Shown here: piece by piece, positions 25,701-35,409 of the stretch
Position numbering within the stretch: position 1 is the first letter of the stretch
Layout of the letters: the number at the start of each line of letters is the position of its first letter
NCBI GenBank assembly: GCA_910589545.1
Contig: CAJUSY010000001.1
Coordinates: 62,001-126,000 of the forward strand
Source of the DNA: Peptoniphilaceae bacterium
GTDB lineage: Bacteria; Bacillota; Clostridia; Tissierellales; Peptoniphilaceae
Length of the DNA stretch: 64,000 nt
Reading direction: 5' to 3'
The notes under the pieces: generated by a model
What the model was told of the DNA's origin: nothing
What the model saw: only the letters and a program-made list of their open reading frames with translations
Databases searched by the model: none
Program-made: the position numbers and the translations under genes

Positions 25701-28051
25701 GCGTCAATATTTTTCCCGTAATCTACATACGTTTTTAATACGCTTTTACCATCTGTTCCTGTTATTCTCTTTCCTTTGTTTAATTTACTATCACTAAATA
25801 CATAATTATCATCAACAACATTGACCTTTGAGTTTTGCCATCCTCCAGTTTCTATGTTTCCTAGGCTTTTTTTGATTAAATTCCATGTGAAGTTGCTTCC
25901 GTCTACACCTTTTAATTTGTTTATATATTCATGCGAATTAATTGAAGAATTGACCTTTGAATAAACTGTCTTTGTCACTTCGCTTGTAATAGAATTGTTT
26001 AATTCATCAACCTTGAAATCAACGTCTTTTTTTGTGTAGACTTCTTTTATGTCAGCTTTTGTTTTGTTCAAGTCAACAACGTTGTTATTAATCGTGACTA
26101 TTTCTTTGTCTATTCTATTTAATTCTTCTGTTGCTACATTTATGGCTTGATTAGTATTTGCCATCAAACTTTCTTTTGTTGTTTTAAGCAATTCATCATT
26201 TTCTGCAAGTCTCTTATTAAGTTCTTCTGTTTTTTGTTTTCTTTCAGCGTCAATTCTATCTAGTTCTGCTTGAATATCTTCTACATATTCTCCGTATTCA
26301 TTAAAGCCATTTATAAAATCAATCTTTTCCGACAACCATATGTGATTAAATTCTTCTCTACCTTTTCTCAGTTCTTCATCATAGTAATCGTTGATTTCTT
26401 GCCAACGTCTATCAAACTCTGTTTGTTTTTGCTCTATATTTGCTTTAACTCCACTTGTTACGCTTGAACTAATAGTGTCATTCTTTTCTTTTGAGCCAAA
26501 TTTCAACATTTCTAAGTTTTCATTGATAGGGTCGTATTCAAAACCTATACACTTGATACGTTCATCTACATTGTGTGTAATATATCTTAGAATAACAGTA
26601 TCGTATATATCGCAAGGGTCGTTATCTCCATAATAAAGATAATCGCCTAATGTTGTTAGTCTATGCCTATCGTTATTAGTTAGCTTAACTTTACACTTAA
26701 TTGTTCGTCTAGGTTTATCCCAACCCTCATCAAATAAATCAAGGACATTTTGTGATAATTCATCAACTGTTCTAGCTTCATTGTTGATATAAGTATCGTG
26801 ATATATTTGTGCATAATCATTGACTAACGGACTATCTACAACTGTTTCTAGGTGTACCTTTTCTTTTAGTGTTCTTCTATCATTGATTAGTAGTCCGCCT
26901 TTTTCAGTTAAATGATTAAAAGTAAACCATTCTTTAACTCTTGTATTGCCTTTTTTATCGTCAATCATGAAACCTACATACTTCGCCCCTGTACCATCAT
27001 TGATGTTAATATCTTTACCATCAAGGTAATTAGCGAATGCTGTATGCAAGTAGAATGTCTTTTTATCTAATTTGATTGGAATACCATCTCTATAATCAGT
27101 ACCAACCATAAAAGAGGTAATACCCTTAACCTTTCTGTTGCCTTTGAATGCTGGTTTCTTTTTGGTCTTTCTAGGTATTTTCATACTTACCCATTTATAG
27201 TCTTTTGCATTAGGTGAGTTTAGGTATTTTGTATCAACATAATATCCTATATATTTTCGTGATTGATAATTAGTATTGGTAAAATCTTTACCTTTGTTAT
27301 CATTCCCATATGCAAAGTGGATATATAATTTTTGGTTAGGATATTTTGTTTTATATGTTGTAGTACGTTCGAAATCTGATTGAGCTATTACTCTTGTTGC
27401 CTTGCCCTCCATGCTATGAATACCCTCCCAGTCCTCAATGTTTTTGTATTCATAGATTAGGGACTCTTTATCTTGACCTAACTTGTTGTATACATTTATA
27501 GTCCAGAAATCAAACATAAATTCACAATCGTATTCGTTAAAGATTTTATTCATCAATTCTAGTGTGTTGTAATATTCAACCTTTGGCTCTACTTTTTCGC
27601 CTGGTTTTTTATCCCTGATTTCTTTATAGTTTCCAAATTCAAGCTTAGCGTCTCCAAATATATAATCGTTTTTGAATTTAAAATCGTCTATATCTTCCGT
27701 GTTGTTTTGAATAAAACTTATAATGTCATTGGCTGTAAACAATCCACTTGGCACTTTAGTTCTTTTATGGTCTAGGTCGTAAAACAAGTGAGGACATTTA
27801 AACTCAACATACGTTCCAAACTCCAGTCTTTCTTTTATTCTAAAGGCGTTTTCTTTATTCTTATATCCACCTTTACACACAACTATCATTTCTTCACGTA
27901 TCTTTTTGTGAAGTCCTTTATCATCAACAATAACCTTGAATGTTAACATGTAACCTTTATCAAATTCTACCTTGGCGTCATAAGCGTTTTGTATTGTATC
28001 ACTCGGCTCTTTCTCAAAATCATAAGCCTTACCATCATATAGTTTTAGCAT
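22796..28051 (-). CDS. Large tail fibre / receptor-binding protein
   Basis: A 1751-residue modular structural protein. The N-terminal part (to about 550) resembles the phage minor structural/Tal-type proteins that follow Dit. A helical, coiled-coil region follows (about 560-720). The middle has collagen-like GKDG/GIPGKDG runs that separate repeated modules: an AYSN..DGSKDFS....YIG....Y.WSKIKG unit (copies near 247, 333, 895 and 1110) and a LWTKTVW.YTDNTSETGY unit (copies near 975 and 1055). Two NLIKKS/NLIRNS segments look like carbohydrate-binding modules. A second coiled coil (about 1290-1450) leads to a beta-rich C-terminus. It probably binds the host surface. Confidence 0.85.
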   Translation of the reverse strand: MLKLYDGKAYDFEKEPSDTIQNAYDAKVEFDKGYMLTFKVIVDDKGLHKKIREEMIVVCKGGYKNKENAFRIKERLEFGTYVEFKCPHLFYDLDHKRTKVPSGLFTANDIISFIQNNTEDIDDFKFKNDYIFGDAKLEFGNYKEIRDKKPGEKVEPKVEYYNTLELMNKIFNEYDCEFMFDFWTINVYNKLGQDKESLIYEYKNIEDWEGIHSMEGKATRVIAQSDFERTTTYKTKYPNQKLYIHFAYGNDNKGKDFTNTNYQSRKYIGYYVDTKYLNSPNAKDYKWVSMKIPRKTKKKPAFKGNRKVKGITSFMVGTDYRDGIPIKLDKKTFYLHTAFANYLDGKDININDGTGAKYVGFMIDDKKGNTRVKEWFTFNHLTEKGGLLINDRRTLKEKVHLETVVDSPLVNDYAQIYHDTYINNEARTVDELSQNVLDLFDEGWDKPRRTIKCKVKLTNNDRHRLTTLGDYLYYGDNDPCDIYDTVILRYITHNVDERIKCIGFEYDPINENLEMLKFGSKEKNDTISSSVTSGVKANIEQKQTEFDRRWQEINDYYDEELRKGREEFNHIWLSEKIDFINGFNEYGEYVEDIQAELDRIDAERKQKTEELNKRLAENDELLKTTKESLMANTNQAINVATEELNRIDKEIVTINNNVVDLNKTKADIKEVYTKKDVDFKVDELNNSITSEVTKTVYSKVNSSINSHEYINKLKGVDGSNFTWNLIKKSLGNIETGGWQNSKVNVVDDNYVFSDSKLNKGKRITGTDGKSVLKTYVDYGKNIDAKDVVKNSVYTISVYIKNLSETNTLILKLKGFNWFRYDLKPGEERFIVKTGKFDGTQFKLEFSSVNADESQDFVYTNLKLEKGENNNPVWTPHISDIKGKDGRDGIAGKDGISSFTHIAYSNSADGSKDFSTNNSNREYIGICVDNNKTDSEDYKSYKWSKIKGLDGKDGIAGKNGVGIKSTNISYGLSSSETKEPTSWTKAVPNLIKGKYLWTKTVWSYTDNTSETGYTKTYIAKDGNTGKDGIPGKDGVGIKSTTITYAKSKSGTSAPTSGWTSSIPNTSPGDFLWTKTVWNYTDNTSETGYSVSKIGKDGSQGIPGKAGADGKTPYLHIAYSNSQDGSKDFSVNDSKRDYIGTYTDFSKADSADYKKYSWSKIKGEFEGEIGARNLIRNSDKITGWIKYDGGNHTVNDVFMEEFNIQGQRIKSDAGDATELLKSHVGLDVDDLVVGKTYTFSVYVKNNRDVPAQLRINGFNWNFTYELNANECKRFVVTGKRVNMEGYWKNRIQFQLRSANKGQFVDMTVARPQLEEGDVATSWSKNPSDFVNELGLARDEFKSFKEETEKHFLQTVSLDKYNQFNQLYQKEQSELKQTVNEINSKITKTQGDLKQYSNLSQKVNSMSSNVAQIEPLKLSHAKLEQKVNSFSSNLVEISNNTKKISTLTQTVNGLSSTVSSLSNGLDSKIGSIIEQKKSSIVLGIGNITGLQKNLDSLQSSITVNKKSITAKADSVDLVGKVSFSDLNYENKGRDSYTFIDGGRIITDTITSLQIQAEAIMSSHLYVSKAMISKLNTDHLLANEIKSDSIFTNYLNALDIDANRIKTGIISAKNGVSKINLNDGTFSFYNGSLSIDETYFDEKSSTYRARVHTQSTFRVSYAGRPIVELNSGGVVLFHGGAVQSSSPSGQMRINKYGCIEVLSSGNGDTLVKCVDIGDGGDGYKMTVYGSLYVQRNLRVGSSIRYGGNIQQGTSF

Positions 28052-28767
28052 TATATATACGCCTCCTGATAAGCAATCTTGATATTGTTGATATTTTCAG
28101 TTAACGTAATTTCGTTTCTTCCATTTAGTAATACAAAGAAGTTGCCACTAACTAAACTGTTGTTGACTTTTCCACCTACAATTACATTCTGAAAACCAAC
28201 TCTACAGTCGATTTTAATTTCATAATTTAAACCACCTTTGATGAACATCTGTCTTTTACCTATTTGCAATATATCTAACGTTCCAGCATTACCCGATATT
28301 GTTACTATTGGATAGGCTGGAGCTGTTCCGTAATACGTTAAAGGACCACCATGGGTACTTTGATATGTTTTGACCTCTTTACTGTATTCAAACGGCTCAC
28401 AAGTGAATGTAACCTCTACTTGATATGAGCCATCTGTAACTCCGTTTTCAAATTTAACCTCTGTTGCAAAAAACTTTCTTTCAATCAATGGATTATCAAA
28501 CGTTGAGTAACTGCCTTTATAACCTATCCAGTTTTTGAATTTCCTTATATCACTATGAGTTGCATTGTATAAGTACATCATAAACTTAGTTTGTACTGGC
28601 TCGTACGCTTGTACTTCTTGAACTAATACACCGTCTATTCTGTCTAGGTCGTAAAGCTTGTCCTTTTTCTTCGGCATTTGTGGAGGTGAGTTTTCCTCAA
28701 CCCCACAAAAAAAGCCTAAGTTTTTGCTTGATAAACCATTAATAGTTATTGCATTATAGTCTACCAT
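28051..28767 (-). CDS. Distal tail protein (Dit)
   Basis: 238 residues with the order of siphophage Dit proteins: an N-terminal part with LYDLDRIDGVLV and FKNWIGYKGSY, then a C-terminal galectin-like part (YPIVTISGN, EIKIDCRVG, GRNEITLTENI). It forms the hub at the tail tip between the tape measure and fibre genes, and its position between them supports the call. Confidence 0.85.
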   Translation of the reverse strand: MVDYNAITINGLSSKNLGFFCGVEENSPPQMPKKKDKLYDLDRIDGVLVQEVQAYEPVQTKFMMYLYNATHSDIRKFKNWIGYKGSYSTFDNPLIERKFFATEVKFENGVTDGSYQVEVTFTCEPFEYSKEVKTYQSTHGGPLTYYGTAPAYPIVTISGNAGTLDILQIGKRQMFIKGGLNYEIKIDCRVGFQNVIVGGKVNNSLVSGNFFVLLNGRNEITLTENINNIKIAYQEAYI

Positions 28768-28771
28768 TTAT

Positions 28772-31695
28772 CTACACTCCTTTGCTAAATAACAAGTCAA
28801 ATTTAGCGTCTGATTTAATCTTTTTAACTACACCATCATATATCCTTTCGATATCCTTATCTTCTCTAACAATCGGATTATTGATTGATATATTAAAGCT
28901 TACATCACCTTTATTTGAATGGTCTTCAAGAACACCACCTATACCTCTCATCTTTTCTCTAGTAGATAGAGGTGTTATGTTTACACCATTTCTTGTCACT
29001 TGGAATAGTTCGGGTCCAGCTTCTCCAACAATGCCTGTATATCCACGTTTTGGATTTTTAGGGCTTCCACCACTAGCAAACATATCTATATTTCCACCAT
29101 TGGCAAAGGCTTGAATATGTCCGCCTGTTGCGTGACCTCCTAAAAATCTCGTAACTGTCTCTTTAATTGTTCTAAACGTTGAGACTACTAAACTAGGGGC
29201 ATTTCTTACAGTTGAGTTCCACGAACTAACTTTTGGTGTGTTTTGACTAGCATTTGTATTTGTAGTCGCTGTAGAACTCTTATTCTTCATTTCTCCAGTT
29301 GCTTTATTGTACAAACTAATGTTACTTGTATTTAAAGGCATACGTGGTGTATTAGTGTTCGCCAATACACTTTTATTTTCCATCTTCCCACTGTTAGCGT
29401 TGTATTGTCTTATGTTTTCAGTTGCTGATGGCAACGTCCCAGCGTCTGATGAAACAACCAAGTGTTTACTTACTGATGAATCCGAAACTCCGTTAAATTC
29501 TTTTAACGCTTCGGTGCTTTCACTAACTCCGTATGTTTCTGCTGTAACCGTTAATGGAGGTTTGCCTTGAGCAACTAAATACTCATTCACTAAATCAATG
29601 ATTTTTTGCTTAGAATCTGGAGCGTTTGTGTCAATAGCCATAAACTTTGGCATAAAATCTTTAGCGTTCCATAAATCGGCGTCTTGTATAGCTTTTTGAA
29701 CGTTAGCGTCTGCTATTTCGCTGTTAAGGATTAAGGCTTTTTCTCCAACTTTAAGGTCATTCCATAAGTTTAGTTTTTGTAGTGTTTGTTCTAGTTCCTC
29801 TGGATTGTTGCACTTAGCTATAAGTTCTTTATCCTCTGGCTTTAAGTCATTAAATGATTGAATACCCTCTATCAACTTTTTGACTTTTTCTTGTCCTGTT
29901 GCTTTTATATCTATTTCTTTATCAGTTAATTCAAATTCATTCCAACCTTGTAGTGCTTTTTGTAGGATTTGTACCTTTTCTGCACCAGTTTTAGCGTTCA
30001 ATACTGCGTTGGTAGTTGCTTCGTCTATTATTCCAGCTGTTCTTAAAAAATCAAGTCCCATTTGTCCTGTTAATGATGACAAGTTTTCACCTAATAGTTT
30101 TTGAACGTCTGCCATATTAGACATTGATTTACCACTTTCATTTGCTAATTTTTGATAAGATTTTAGAATAGATACTGTTTCGTTTTCAGTTAAAGCCCTG
30201 TGTTCTCTACTTGCTGTTGATAATATAGTGCTTATACTTTGTTGTGCTTTCTGAATTGTTTTAACTTGACTATCGTATTGTTTATTTATAGTTTGTATTT
30301 CTTTGTCTGCTTCTGCCCTTGACTTAGTGTTCATTTCTACTTGTTGATTAATGTTCTTTATTTTTTCATTTCTCAACTTTTCATAGTTTGATACTGTGTC
30401 TTTTACAACATTATCAACGGTTTGTATTTGTGCTGTTGCCCATTCAGAAGTAACAACCTTGTAATTTTTGAATGTGTCGCCAATTGAGGACATGCTGTTT
30501 CCAATCTGTCTAGCCATATTTTGGTACTTGTCTGTAATGTTTTTAATTTCTGAGTCAGAAACATTCATTTCTTTTAACCTATTAGTTAGATTTTCATTAT
30601 TAGTCACCCTTTTTTGACCGTTAATTTCTAACTCTGAACCAGTACCTTTAAAGAAATTTTTGAATTTGTTTGTACTTCCAGCGTTTGTGTCTGTTAGTTC
30701 ATCAACTTCTAGGTTGTGTTGCTTTATCTTGTCGATACGCTCTTTCAAGTCTTTTTCAACTTGTTCAGTTGCTTTTCCACTAGCTTTTTCTAATTCGGCA
30801 AATACACGTTCGCCGTCTGATACTGCCTTAAACCATTCACCATAAGCACCTTTTGTTTTTCTAACACTATCTATATGGGCGAGCGTCGGCTTTGCTAACT
30901 GATAAGCTACTGTTCCAGCTAATGCCACAATCCCTAATAGTGCTAAACTCCAAGGATTGAAAAATGCACTTGCACCTGCACCTGCTGTTGCACCTGCACC
31001 GCCTATTTTAGATATAGCACCTCCAGCGTCTACTGCCGACTTGCCTAGGTCTGCCATGTCTTTTATTTGCTTACCAGTCCTTAACTTACCGATATTTTTG
31101 ACAAGTTCGCTCCAACCATTATTAACCGAGCTTACTGCGCCAAATAAGCCACTTAATGCCTTTGCCATTGGAGATATAGCGGCTGCACCTAATAACATTC
31201 TTACAATCATTTTTTTAGTTCCGTCATCTAACGAACTAAAACCTTGCATTACATCTTTTAGTTTATTTGTAAAATCAAGCAAATAAGGTAGTGCTTCTTT
31301 ACCAAATGCAACTCCTAACGCCATTACATTCTCTTTGAACTTCATTAATTGACGTTCGCCAGTATTACCCATTTCATCTGCAAGTTTATTTTGATATTCA
31401 ATAGCCTTGCCTGTTTCTTTGGATAATTCTGCAATAGCACCTTTGCCTTGTTGTAATAATGGCAATGCACCTTTTATGGCTCTTTGGTTGAATATTCTGC
31501 TTAATACTTTACCTTTTTCTTCATCAGTCAATCCCTCTGTTGCTACTGCTATATCATCTAGGATTGCTGGAAGTGGTCTCATCTTTCCAGAACTATCGAA
31601 AGCACTTACACCGAGTTCTTGTAACGCTTGTTTTTGTGTCTTAGTTGGTGTTGCCAAGTTTCTTAATACATTTGCGAGATATGTTCCTGCTTCTG
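28772..31695 (-). CDS. Tape measure protein, 3' exon
   Basis: The second exon of the split tape-measure gene. Read from the predicted 3' splice site it starts inside a serine codon (T|CA) and continues EAGTYLANVLRNLATPT, exactly what should follow the 5' exon's GIKG. It carries membrane segments near LLGIVALAGTVAYQL, long helical stretches and a glycine-rich end (GGHATGGHIQAFANGG). Joined to 32948-34187 it gives 4164 bases, an unbroken frame of 1387 residues. Without splicing this part has no proper start. Confidence 0.85.
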
Positions 31696-32947
31696 CACTT
31701 TGTTATCGTAAAAGTTCTTTATCTTCTACTTCTTATAGTTTCCTATAAGGTCAGACTATATCTTCACCGTTAACTTAATATTACGGTGCTATGCACTCGT
31801 GGATATTTCTTCTTCAACTTTACTTGTTAAGATTACTTTATCTAGTCGTTACACCTTCTTGATATTTCTATCAAGCTTGGCTCGGGATTAGCTTGTCAAA
31901 TAAAATATTATAGATATACTTTTCCATTTCTTTATCATTATAAGTACGTTTATAAGGTATTCTAATCAACCTTATATTATTATTTTTACAAAATTCATTT
32001 TTTATATTATCGTTTTGTTTAGTTCTTTCAAATTCTTTTAGTCCAAACTTTGGTTTAAAATGTTGTTCACCATCATATTCTATTAAAAACAAAATTTTAT
32101 TTTCTTCAAAAACTGCAAAATCAAACGGTAAAGGTCTAATATTTTTGCATTCTTGAATTCTAAATTCTTGTTTAAAATTATAATTATTTTCTTCTAAAAA
32201 TGATTTAATATGTTTTTCTCCGTGAGATTTTTTGCAAATAGGACAACCCGACTTACCGCTGATTATCCAATTAGGTACAGTTTCAAAAATATTTCCACAT
32301 TCTTTGTGTATTATTTTCGCCTTTTGTTTTATGCCTTTATAATCTGAAATAATATCAAATTCACCGTTAGTCGAATTATTAATTCGACTTTTAGCTTCTT
32401 CTAAATCAATTCTGTTTGAAGACCCTGACCTTTTATATCTTTCTTTTGGACATCTTTGACCGCTTAAAAAAGCTTTTGGTGACATATTAAATTCATTCCC
32501 ACATTTTAAATGTTTAATAATTATTGGTGTACTGTTATTAACATATTTTCCTATTACTTTATACTCACCGTTTGTAATTTCTTTTACTAACTCCTCAAAT
32601 TGATTTTTAGTTTTCCTTGTGTTGTTTGCACATTTAGGACAACCATGTCCTCTTATTAACGAATGTGTGTTTGCATTCCAAACGTGACCACATTTTAAAC
32701 ATTTTGTTTTAACTAAAGTTCTTGCATTTTTATATTCTCCTAATAACAAAAACTTTTCTTTTCCGTGAATTTTGTTTATCTTTTCTTGTACTTCTTTTTT
32801 TGTATATCTTTTCATTTGTATAACACCTCTTTAATATAATACTATTATATCATTTATTCCAGCGTTATACATAGTTTTATTTGATTTAGCCTTCCCCGAA
32901 TTCACATAGTTTTTAACTGCTAATTACTTAACAGTAGAGCCTAATTG
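31696..32947 (-). mobile_element. Group I intron in the tape-measure gene
   Basis: A 1252-base intron. Conserved core elements are readable on the minus strand: Q (AATCCCGAGCCAAGC, 31889-31875), R (GTGTAACGACTA, 31854-31843) and S (AAGATATAGTC, 31764-31754), with a P9 hairpin CTTATAG-GAAA-CTATAAG. P1 can form between exon AGGGT and intron GCTCT, with the usual U-G pair at the splice site after 32948. The intron ends in G at 31696. Splicing there restores the frame of the host gene. Confidence 0.88.
31871..32815 (-). CDS. Intron-encoded homing endonuclease, zinc ribbons plus EDxHD-like nuclease
   Basis: 314 residues. Three zinc-ribbon-like units occupy residues 30-200 (CLKCGHVWNA...GCPKC, LKCGNEFNMS...RCPK, ECGNIFETV...GCPIC), a pattern that reads DNA in other homing proteins. 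The C-terminal 100 residues form a Vsr-like nuclease: FDFAVFEENKILFLIEYDGEQH, then NDNIKNEFC and IRLIRIPY. The fourth and fifth Cys positions of the middle ribbon are reduced to one. The start follows AGAGGTG. The 3' end of the gene overlaps the intron core (its last codons are part of the Q element). It should cut intron-less copies of the tape-measure gene. Confidence 0.8.
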   Translation of the reverse strand: MKRYTKKEVQEKINKIHGKEKFLLLGEYKNARTLVKTKCLKCGHVWNANTHSLIRGHGCPKCANNTRKTKNQFEELVKEITNGEYKVIGKYVNNSTPIIIKHLKCGNEFNMSPKAFLSGQRCPKERYKRSGSSNRIDLEEAKSRINNSTNGEFDIISDYKGIKQKAKIIHKECGNIFETVPNWIISGKSGCPICKKSHGEKHIKSFLEENNYNFKQEFRIQECKNIRPLPFDFAVFEENKILFLIEYDGEQHFKPKFGLKEFERTKQNDNIKNEFCKNNNIRLIRIPYKRTYNDKEMEKYIYNILFDKLIPSQA

Positions 32948-34187
32948 ACCCTTTAATTCCCGCGTTGCTCATTATACCTAATGCACTTGCCATATCTTGT
33001 AATGATTGGTTATTAGAGTGTGCTATTGGACCTACATTCTGCATTGCTTCTCCAAGGTCACTAAATCCAGCACTTGTCTTATTGGCTACAAAAGTTAATG
33101 TGCTTGTTGCCATTTCAGTATTAGCTAACATTTTATTTGTATCGTTTGTTACTAAACCAAATTGAGTTAATACGGAAGCACTTGTTTCCATTACAGAATT
33201 AAAATCATCACCAGAAGCGATTGAAGCTTTTAATATCGCTGGGGTTGCTCCTAATGTTGCATTTGCACTAAAGCCTTTTTTGATAAGTTCTTTCATACCC
33301 TCACGGATTTTACTTGAACTTTCTCCGTACTTCATTCCCATTTGTTGAGAACTACTAGCTAATTGATTAGTAACATTATCTAATTGTTTTGTATCTGTAT
33401 AACTATCTTTTAAAAGTGCCTTAATAGTCTTTGTTTGATTTTCAAAATCAAGGTATGCCTTAGTTGCACCAGTTAACCCTCCAGCTATACCAATAGTCAA
33501 TCCTCTTGTTTTACTACTGAAATCGCCTAGTTTCTGACTTACTTTGCCTGTAACGTCTCCAACCTTTTTGAAATGTTTTGCTGTATCTGCGAGCCTACCG
33601 CCACTATTCCTATAAATCTCATGAGTTTTAGCCATTTGATTATTAAGCCTAGCTGTTGCAAGTTCGCTTTTAGCCATATCAATTGGTATTTGACCTAATT
33701 CTTTTGTGTTTCTTGCTAAACTTTGTGATAGCTTGTTATAGTTTTTTTCTAACTTGTTTGTAGATTTTAAACTATCCTTGTATGCTTTATTTGCAAGTTG
33801 AGTTTGTTCAGCGTTTTTGCCTAAACTTTCTTTTAATTGCTGATAAGTAACTTTTAAATCTTGTGTTCTTTTATTGCTTAATTCAAATTGTTTCTTTGAG
33901 TTTTCAACTTCTTTTGTTAGTTTACTTTGCCTATCTGTTAAGTCCTTTTCTAAACCACTTAAAGCCTTATATTTACTGCTTTGTTGTGTCAGTTGAGTTC
34001 CTAAACCTTGCATAGTAACCTTGTATTTATCAGTTGTGGAAGCGTGATTACCTAGTTGTGCTAATGCTAATTTTGAATTAATAGCCATCAACTTCATTTC
34101 GTTGTTGACCGCTCTTAAATCAGCTAAATATTGACTTTTACCCTCAACGGTTAGTCTTATACCAGCTTTTTGTATTCCACCAGCCAT
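32948..34187 (-). CDS. Tape measure protein, 5' exon
   Basis: First 413 codons plus one base of the tape-measure gene. The N-terminus is a long charged helix (about 20-180), followed by the phage tape-measure core with FENQTKTIKALL and SALGIMSNAGIKG. If the intron were not removed, translation would run six codons into it and stop (SIRLYC-stop). The spliced protein sets tail length; 1387 residues predict a tail in the ordinary siphophage range. Confidence 0.88.
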
Positions 34188-34202
34188 ATAATACCTCCTC
34201 TT

Positions 34203-34744
34203 TTATACCTTAAAGAACTCTTTAGCTTTATGTGTTTTAGAATGTTCAACCTCTTTGTCTTGCTTTTCTGTTGGTGTTCTTAACTCAATCTCACGATTGA
34301 TTAAGTCAACTACCATGTCATAATCGTGGTCGAACATAAACTCATCTTTTGTCATGTTAAAGAATTTTCTGCATAAAAAATAGAGACTATCCCAGTCTGG
34401 GATAATCTCCTCTATGCGTTTTTTTCTTCAACCTCATTTTCATCTGCATTTAGATTTAAAGCTAATGTTCCATAAGCATTTACAAACTCGTTCAGTATTT
34501 CTATGTCTGTATTTTCTAGCACTTCTTCTAATGTTGTATCAATCTTATTTGCTTTTAATATACATGTTGCAAACTTTCCTAATGTTAATACTTCGTCTTT
34601 TTCTAACATATTAACCCAGTCGCCTTGTTTTAGTCCATAATCTGCGTCCAAATACAACCACACCGCGTTATTTACTTTGTATGTTTTAACTTTTCCTGTA
34701 ATTTTACTTTTGAACGTTTTTAAACTATTTGTAAATATACTCAT
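34203..34744 (-). CDS. Tail assembly chaperone, -1 frameshift product (gpGT-like)
   Basis: The long form of the chaperone. At the slippery heptamer A-AAA-AAC (34424-34418) a -1 shift skips the stop at 34412 and adds 71 residues starting RIEEIIPDWDSLYFLC and ending KEFFKV at 34203. A stem TATCCCA-GAC-TGGGATA, extended by GAGA/TCTC, starts about ten bases after the slip and should stimulate the shift. The product is 180 residues. Its place between major tail protein and tape measure is the standard place for gpG/gpGT pairs. Confidence 0.85.
34412..34744 (-). CDS. Tail assembly chaperone, short form (gpG-like)
   Basis: 110 residues, read in the normal frame and ending in an acidic tail (DENEVEEKNA). 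It coats the tape measure during tail assembly together with the frameshifted long form. Confidence 0.8.
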   Translation of the reverse strand: MSIFTNSLKTFKSKITGKVKTYKVNNAVWLYLDADYGLKQGDWVNMLEKDEVLTLGKFATCILKANKIDTTLEEVLENTDIEILNEFVNAYGTLALNLNADENEVEEKNA

Positions 34745-34753
34745 TTATTCCTC

Positions 34754-35398
34754 CTACATTACTGATGAGCCAGCTTCGCATTTCTTTAATGAAGCTGTAT
34801 CAAACCAACCATTTTCTAATAATTTGTCTCTATCATATTTCTTTTTGTTAGCTTCGATTGACATATCAACTTCTACATACACAATATTTGCTCCATCTGC
34901 TTTCTTTGTTAAAGGTTGTGCAACAATATTGTATTGTCTGATTTGTTCGTTGATATCGTCTTTTTGAGTTTCACCACCAGCGTCTACTGGGGATAAAGTA
35001 CACTTTGGATAGTTGATAATCAATTCATCACCGTTTTCGTCTGTGAATGGGATAGCCATTCTGAACATTTTCTTTTTAGGATTTGTAGTTGTTGCCCATG
35101 TATCACCGATTTTAACTTTACCTTGTGCTTCCTCTGCAAAATCTGCTGGAAGATAACCAGCGTCTAATGTAATTCCTATATTTTTTACACCACTAAAGTC
35201 TGAGTGTAACAAGTTAGAAAGATATACTTTCTTTTCTGATAACTCCATTTTAGCGTCTACTTTGTCAATAGATGGTGTTACTAATACATCAGTTGCATAA
35301 GTAGGTGCTGTATCTGGTGTATCTTCTGTTTCCATAAATTGTAGGTACAATTCGCCTACACCTGTTAATAATGCTCTTTTTTCAAATTTTTTAGCCAT
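34754..35398 (-). CDS. Major tail protein (phi13-like)
   Basis: 214 residues that build the tail tube. Segments such as KRALLTGVGELYL, YATDVLVTPSIDKVDAKME and GAGY-type IGITLDAGYLPADF match the phi13/TP901 major tail family. It lies just before the frameshifted chaperone. Confidence 0.85.
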   Translation of the reverse strand: MAKKFEKRALLTGVGELYLQFMETEDTPDTAPTYATDVLVTPSIDKVDAKMELSEKKVYLSNLLHSDFSGVKNIGITLDAGYLPADFAEEAQGKVKIGDTWATTTNPKKKMFRMAIPFTDENGDELIINYPKCTLSPVDAGGETQKDDINEQIRQYNIVAQPLTKKADGANIVYVEVDMSIEANKKKYDRDKLLENGWFDTASLKKCEAGSSVM

Positions 35399-35409
35399 AA
35401 TTTACTCCT

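Noticed and set aside
28772..34187. Tape-measure gene as two genes or a pseudogene broken by insertion
   Set aside because: Group I intron core elements and an exact in-frame junction explain the split better.
34384..34411. Hairpin with T-run as a terminator after the tail chaperone
   Set aside because: It lies in the open -1 frame right after a slippery heptamer, so a frameshift stimulator fits better.
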